Shown: positions 41,549-45,249 of the stretch, piece by piece
Position numbering within the stretch: the first letter of the stretch is position 1
Layout of the letters: the number at the start of each line of letters is the position of its first letter
Assembly: GCA_002336245.1 (NCBI GenBank)
Contig: DDDG01000009.1
Span: 13,051-58,299 of the forward strand
Reading direction: 5' to 3'
Length of the DNA stretch: 45,249 bases
From: Flavobacteriales bacterium UBA1986
GTDB taxonomy: Bacteria; Bacteroidota; Bacteroidia; Flavobacteriales_G; Salibacteraceae
Notes under the pieces: model-generated
The model's input: the letters and a program-made list of their open reading frames with translations, nothing else
Told to the model about the DNA's origin: nothing
Database searches by the model: none
Translations under genes and position numbers: made by a program

Positions 41549-42577
41549 TCAACTTGATTCAAAGGCTTTCCAACCTTGGGCTTTCAACTCAATTTGTTGG
41601 CCCACATTGTTCACCAAGTGAAAGCCCTGATCGGTCATATGACCAATGATGTGAATGTCCTTTTCGTCTTTGATTTTTTCAAAATCAGATTGGTCGATGG
41701 TGAAAAGGAGCTCGTAATCTTCTCCCCCGTTTAAGGCTGAAGTCAAGCCATCCATCTTGAGCTCTTCGCTCGCCAACATCGTGGCTGGGTCGATGGGCAC
41801 TTTGTCTTCGTAAATCGTCGCTCCGAGTGAAGCCGATTTTCCAAGGTGAAACAATTCAGAACTCAGTCCGTCGGAGACGTCAATCATGCTCGTTGGTTTC
41901 ACGCCAATAGTTGCCAACTGACGCACAACATCAAAACGCGGTTCGGGTTTCAACTGACGTTCCAGCACATAATCGTGGCCATCGAGTTCGGGTTGTATTT
42001 CCGGGTTTTCTTTGAAAACACTTTTCTCGCGTTCGAGCAATTGAAGACCCACATAAGCACCGCCCAAGTCGCCGCTCAAGCAAATCAGATCGCCTTCTTT
42101 GGATCCGCTTCGGTACACGATTTTATCTTCCTTCTCGAAGCCAATCGCCGTAATGTTGATGACCAAGCCAGAAGTTGAAGAGCTGGTGTCGCCGCCGACC
42201 ATATCCACTTTGTACACTTCACAACAGGTGCGAATTCCGAGGTAAAGTTCTTCGAGTGCTTCCACCGAAAAGCGATTGCTCGCTGCGATCGAAACCATTA
42301 TTTGGGAGGGAACGACGTTCATCGCTAGAATGTCGGAAAGATTGACCGCCACGGCTTTGTAGCCCAAATGTTTGAGCGGCATATAACTCAAATCGAAGTG
42401 GATTCCTTCAATCAGCTGATCGGTGCTGATGACTGTTTTCATCTCTCCTGAACCGATGACGGCCGCATCGTCGCCAACGCCTTTAATGGTGGAATCCTGT
42501 TCGTTGGTAAAAGTTCCTATGAGTCGTTGAATGAGTGCAAACTCACCCAAGCTTGAAAGTTCTGTTCTGTCCTCCAT
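41549..42577 (-). CDS. thiL: Thiamine-monophosphate kinase
   Basis: ThiL phosphorylates thiamine monophosphate to thiamine pyrophosphate, the cofactor form, using ATP. The 342-residue protein shows the AIR-synthase-related fold signatures: KGVGDDAAVIGSG near residue 35, STDQLIEGIHFDL, NLSDILAMNVVPSQIMVSI, VGGDTSSS and GGEDYELLFTI near the C-terminus. Length is normal. Its ATG overlaps the stop of the enoyl-CoA hydratase gene by one base (TAATG), so it is translated by coupling or re-initiation. Confidence 0.96.
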   Translation of the reverse strand: MEDRTELSSLGEFALIQRLIGTFTNEQDSTIKGVGDDAAVIGSGEMKTVISTDQLIEGIHFDLSYMPLKHLGYKAVAVNLSDILAMNVVPSQIMVSIAASNRFSVEALEELYLGIRTCCEVYKVDMVGGDTSSSTSGLVINITAIGFEKEDKIVYRSGSKEGDLICLSGDLGGAYVGLQLLEREKSVFKENPEIQPELDGHDYVLERQLKPEPRFDVVRQLATIGVKPTSMIDVSDGLSSELFHLGKSASLGATIYEDKVPIDPATMLASEELKMDGLTSALNGGEDYELLFTIDQSDFEKIKDEKDIHIIGHMTDQGFHLVNNVGQQIELKAQGWKAFESS

Positions 42578-43359
42578 TATTTGCCGCTAAATTCTGCTTT
42601 TCGCTTTTCTAGAAAGGCTGTTGTGCCTTCTTTAAAATCATCGGTTCCGAAACTCTCGCCAAAGAGTTCTACTTCTCTTTTTAATCCGGCTTTCGATGGC
42701 TCGTAACCTGCCTGAATGGCTTGTAATGCAAAGCCAATTGCCTTAGGAGAATTTCTTGAAATTTTCGTCGCGAGTTTCATGCAAGCAGGCAAAAGTTCTT
42801 CGAGTTCAAACACCTCATTCACCAAGCCGCTCGCTTTAGCGCCGTCGGCGTCGACCATACCTCCACTCACTACCATTTCGGTGGCCTTACCTCGTCCAAC
42901 CAACTGAGCCAAGCGCTGTGTTCCTCCATAACCCGGAATCACTCCCAAAGTCACTTCGGGCAAACCCATGCGGGCGTTGCTGCTCGCATACCGGATGTGG
43001 CAAGACATGGCCAATTCCAAACCTCCGCCAAGTGCGAAACCGTTCACGGCTGCAATCACTGGAGTGCTCATCTGGTCGATGTAGTTGAATAAAATGTCGT
43101 GGCCTTTTGCGCTCAAACCTTTACCTTCTTCGATGGAGTATTGCGCGAATTCCGAAATGTCGGCACCGGCGACGAAGGCCTTTTCTCCAACACCGGTAAG
43201 AATGACCGCACGTATGTTTTCATCTTGGTTGGCTGCCTTCAGGGCTTCACTCAGCTGGGCGATGGTTTCTGTATTGAGTGCGTTGAGTTTATCGGGGCGA
43301 TTGATTTTCACAACTCGAACGTGGTCGTAATCTTCAAGAATCAAATTCGAAAAAGACAT
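42577..43359 (-). CDS. Enoyl-CoA hydratase/isomerase family protein
   Basis: A 260-residue crotonase-fold protein acting on an acyl-CoA, most likely trans-2-enoyl-CoA hydration in fatty-acid or related oxidation. Both catalytic Glu positions of enoyl-CoA hydratase are conserved: GGGLELAMSCHIRYA and GLPEVTLGVIPGYGGTQRL. The oxyanion-hole region is KAFVAGADISEF and NGFALGGG. Substrate specificity cannot be read. The start shares one base with the stop of the NtrY-like kinase gene (TGATG), and its own stop overlaps thiL by one base. Confidence 0.93.
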   Translation of the reverse strand: MSFSNLILEDYDHVRVVKINRPDKLNALNTETIAQLSEALKAANQDENIRAVILTGVGEKAFVAGADISEFAQYSIEEGKGLSAKGHDILFNYIDQMSTPVIAAVNGFALGGGLELAMSCHIRYASSNARMGLPEVTLGVIPGYGGTQRLAQLVGRGKATEMVVSGGMVDADGAKASGLVNEVFELEELLPACMKLATKISRNSPKAIGFALQAIQAGYEPSKAGLKREVELFGESFGTDDFKEGTTAFLEKRKAEFSGK

Positions 43360-44807
43360 CAGTTTGATTTTGTGGGAAGGCTAAAACGGAAGGTGCTTCC
43401 ACGGTTTATTGAGCTGTCAAAAGTAATGCTTCCTCCAGCATTCTCGATGATGCTTTTCACCATGCTGAGGCCGATCCCCATTCCTCCAGATTTGGTGGTA
43501 AAATTCGGCAGGAAGATGTCTTTCTTCATGGAGTCTTCGATGCCCTTTCCATTGTCTTTAATTTCTACTAGAGCAAATTCACCTTCATCTTTAATGAAAA
43601 CCGAAATTGCCCCGTCATCTTTTCCCGCCAATGCCTGAGTGGCATTTTTAATGAGGTTGATGAAGACTCTCGAAATCTGTTTTGGATCGGCAAAAACCTG
43701 AACCGATAGATCGCCCTTGAGCTCAAATTCTACCTTCTCTGTTTCTCGGAAAATCGAGATTGCATTCTTGGCAATTTCTCCAAGCTCAATCATTCTCAGC
43801 TCCGCGCGCGGCATTTTGGCAAAGTTTGAAAACTCGCTGGCAATGTCGGCGAGGTTGTCGATTTGCTCCACCATGCTTTTGCTGAACCTCGTCATTCTTT
43901 CTTCCAGATTCTCTTCTTCCTTCCAGGCACGACTCAACTGCTGAACGCTGAGTTTCATTGGGGTCAATGGATTCTTGATTTCATGCGCCACTTGTTTGGC
44001 CATTTCACGCCATGCACTCTCACGTTCGCTTTGCGCCAACAACACCGCGCTTTCTTGAAGCTTCACCACCATGTTGTTGTAATCCTGAATCAACATGCCG
44101 ATTTCATCCTTTCCTTTCCAATCAATCTGTTCGTTGGTTGTATCGTATCCCACTTTGGCCATCTTTTCCTTTAGAACCCGCAAGGGCCGAGTAATCGAGT
44201 TGCTGATGAAGTAGGCCAATAAGAGCGCGCCTATCAGTAAAAACAAATAGATCTGACTCAATGAAGTCAGGAACTCAACGATCTCTTGTTTGTTTAGGGT
44301 TTGGTCTGAGAAATACGGAATGTTGACGATGGCAACAGGGTTTCCCGAGGTGTTGTAGATGTAAGAATAGGTCGATAGGAAACTCCGTCCGGTTTCACGT
44401 TCAATCTCCAAAATAGTTGAATCTCTACGCGCCAGTTTTTCGATGGTTTCTTGCGCGATTTTCCATGGAATGACCTCATCGGTGAAGAGGTCCATTCGCG
44501 TGGATGTGATTAAGTCACCCCGAACATCGTAGACGTTGATGTCGAATTTGTTGATGATGGAAATTTCTTCGACTTTGTCGGAAAACTCTTTGGTGTAGAA
44601 AGGGAAGATATCTCCTTCCTGATTGGCTAAGAAGAAGTTGATGGACGAGAGCACCGTGCGTTCTTTTCTCAGAAGTCGTTCGGCGTGATAGCGTTCGTTT
44701 TCGTTGCTGAAGAAGAGGAGCGTAACCGCTCCGATCAATACGAACGAAAGGAGTACGAAGGAAATTAGGAATAAGTAAATCTTCTTCTGAAGGGAAATCT
44801 GAACCAC
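43359..44807 (-). CDS. NtrY-like HAMP-domain sensor histidine kinase
   Basis: A 482-residue sensor kinase: TM1 at about residues 10-33, a periplasmic region to about 183, TM2 at about 184-204, a HAMP domain (ITRPLRVLKEKMAKVGY), then HisKA with phospho-acceptor His275 in AHEIKNPLTPMKLSV and a HATPase_c domain with NLIKNATQAL, DNGKGI and GGMGIGLSMVKSI. The layout resembles NtrY-type kinases. The open frame begins with GTG at 44807; no ATG is nearby. No response regulator is adjacent, so this is an orphan in the window. It is first in a three-gene unit with enoyl-CoA hydratase and thiL. Confidence 0.94.
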   Translation of the reverse strand: MVQISLQKKIYLFLISFVLLSFVLIGAVTLLFFSNENERYHAERLLRKERTVLSSINFFLANQEGDIFPFYTKEFSDKVEEISIINKFDINVYDVRGDLITSTRMDLFTDEVIPWKIAQETIEKLARRDSTILEIERETGRSFLSTYSYIYNTSGNPVAIVNIPYFSDQTLNKQEIVEFLTSLSQIYLFLLIGALLLAYFISNSITRPLRVLKEKMAKVGYDTTNEQIDWKGKDEIGMLIQDYNNMVVKLQESAVLLAQSERESAWREMAKQVAHEIKNPLTPMKLSVQQLSRAWKEEENLEERMTRFSKSMVEQIDNLADIASEFSNFAKMPRAELRMIELGEIAKNAISIFRETEKVEFELKGDLSVQVFADPKQISRVFINLIKNATQALAGKDDGAISVFIKDEGEFALVEIKDNGKGIEDSMKKDIFLPNFTTKSGGMGIGLSMVKSIIENAGGSITFDSSINRGSTFRFSLPTKSN

Positions 44808-44822
44808 GGAAGGCGCTTTTGG

Positions 44823-44855
44823 TAAAAGTAAATAAGTTGCTGCTGCCGTAACAAA
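44823..44855 (-). promoter_or_regulatory. Promoter of the NtrY-like kinase operon
   Basis: On the minus strand TTTG (44852-44855) and TACTTTTA (44823-44830) are 21 bases apart, close to the Bacteroidota -33/-7 pattern (one mismatch in the -7 box). The -7 box lies 15 bases before the GTG start codon. Confidence 0.55.
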
Positions 44856-44938
44856 GATTGGGCCTCTTCAATCGATTGCCGAGCAGAGCATGAAAAGAAT
44901 AAATTTGCGGCCATCAAGTCCAAATTGAAGGCCGCTCT

Positions 44939-45065
44939 GTCGGACAGGCACTTCGCTAAGGACCTGAGAAGAATTTACAACTGGGGCCCTTAGCTTCCGC
45001 CGATGCTCCGCATAGTCGGACAGGCACTTCGCTAAGGACCTATAAGGGAATTTGGGCCCTTAGCT
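44939..45065 (+). repeat. Duplicated 27-base segment plus tRNA 5' end
   Basis: A 27-base sequence beginning GTCGGACAGGCACTTCGC occurs perfectly at 44939-44965 and at 45015-45041. Each copy is followed, after 18 and 12 bases, by GGGCCCTTAGCT (44984-44995 and 45054-45065). The second copy of that 12-mer is the first 12 bases of the tRNA; the first copy stands alone. This is a partial duplication of the tRNA's upstream region and 5' end. Confidence 0.85.
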
Positions 45066-45127
45066 CAGTTGGTTAGAGCACCTGACTCATAATCAGGTGG
45101 TCGCTGGTTCGAGCCCAGCAGGGCCCA
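45054..45127 (+). tRNA. tRNA with CAU anticodon, probably tRNA-Ile2
   Basis: A 74-base cloverleaf: acceptor GGGCCCT/AGGGCCC, D arm GCTCAGTTGGTTAGAGC, anticodon stem CCTGA/TCAGG with loop CTCATAA (anticodon CAT), T arm GCTGG TTCGAGC CCAGC and discriminator A. CCA is not encoded. The anticodon loop and the TGGTCGCTGGTTCGA stretch resemble the minor isoleucine tRNA, in which C34 becomes lysidine to read AUA; elongator tRNA-Met is the alternative. A terminator follows 20 bases downstream. Confidence 0.9.
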
Positions 45128-45147
45128 CTGCTGATAATCAGACACTT

Positions 45148-45176
45148 AAGCCTCGCGAGTTATGCGGGGCTTTTTT
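45148..45176 (+). terminator. Rho-independent terminator after the tRNA
   Basis: AAGCCTCGC (45148-45156) pairs with GCGGGGCTT (45164-45172) as a nine-base stem with one T-G wobble and a seven-base loop, followed by a T-tract to 45176. It is a strong terminator for the tRNA transcript. Confidence 0.85.
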
Positions 45177-45249
45177 GTGTTTGCAAAATATTTGCGCTAA
45201 AAAGGACGCCTTTTCTGAATTGCCCCTGTAAGGGTCCCTAAAATCCGTA

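Overview
The window is a chromosomal segment of a member of the phylum Bacteroidota, most likely a marine-type Flavobacteriales (inference; no rRNA is present to place it more finely). The evidence is a type IX secretion (T9SS) C-terminal sorting domain, a TonB-dependent receptor with a carboxypeptidase-like N-terminal domain, a two-component propeller/Y_Y_Y sensor kinase, DUF2480 beside SUF genes, GH3-family and S23 four-helix-bundle proteins. TAnnTTTG-type -7 promoter boxes replace E. coli-type promoters, and Shine-Dalgarno sequences are scarce. No prophage, CRISPR array, integrase or transposase gene is visible.

Layout. 1-1.2 kb: end of an ATP synthase operon (atpA 3' end, atpG). 1.26-2.65 kb: Fe-S assembly accessory genes (sufE, a SufT/DUF59 protein, a DUF2480 protein) with a REP-like repeat among them. 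2.6-6.7 kb: TonB-dependent receptor divergent from a secreted M14 zinc carboxypeptidase. 6.7-8 kb: an S23 four-helix-bundle gene in purine-rich repeats, then comF. 8-13.4 kb: a coiled-coil membrane protein, a frameshifted glycosyltransferase gene, and a lipoprotein/outer-membrane-barrel pair. 13.4-18.7 kb: dxr, a GH3 adenylating enzyme, two tandem paralogous surface proteins, a small TPR-like membrane protein, and xth. 18.8-28.1 kb: a 1182-residue outer-membrane protein, rseP, a secreted unknown, a cation:proton antiporter, an antiquitin-type aldehyde dehydrogenase and a small acidic protein. 28.1-35.3 kb: one giant gene for a 2416-residue T9SS-exported protein with a beta-propeller-like N-terminus, a PKD domain and 18 repeats of about 75 residues. 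35.7-45.2 kb: a minus-strand block with phoH-like, M23 peptidase lipoprotein, LytTR response regulator, propeller histidine kinase, thiL, enoyl-CoA hydratase and an NtrY-like kinase, ending at a tRNA with a CAU anticodon whose 5' end is partly duplicated upstream.

How the parts fit. Much of the content is cell-envelope biology: secreted or outer-membrane proteins, the RseP intramembrane protease, an M23 peptidoglycan hydrolase beside a two-component pair, and the giant surface protein. Housekeeping genes (atp, suf, dxr, thiL, xth, tRNA) are interspersed. Genes are tightly packed, with several 1-4 nt overlaps inside operons and several convergent pairs whose stop codons overlap.

The observations most worth checking are: the giant protein, in which all 18 repeats carry exactly two cysteines; a perfect inverted repeat over the aldehyde dehydrogenase promoter; the duplicated tRNA 5' segment; the S23 gene with its flanking repeats; an M23 enzyme with Cys at a usual zinc-ligand His; and a glycosyltransferase broken by one extra T. 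I did not find a clearly new multi-gene system. All family assignments come from reading motifs and were not confirmed by database search.
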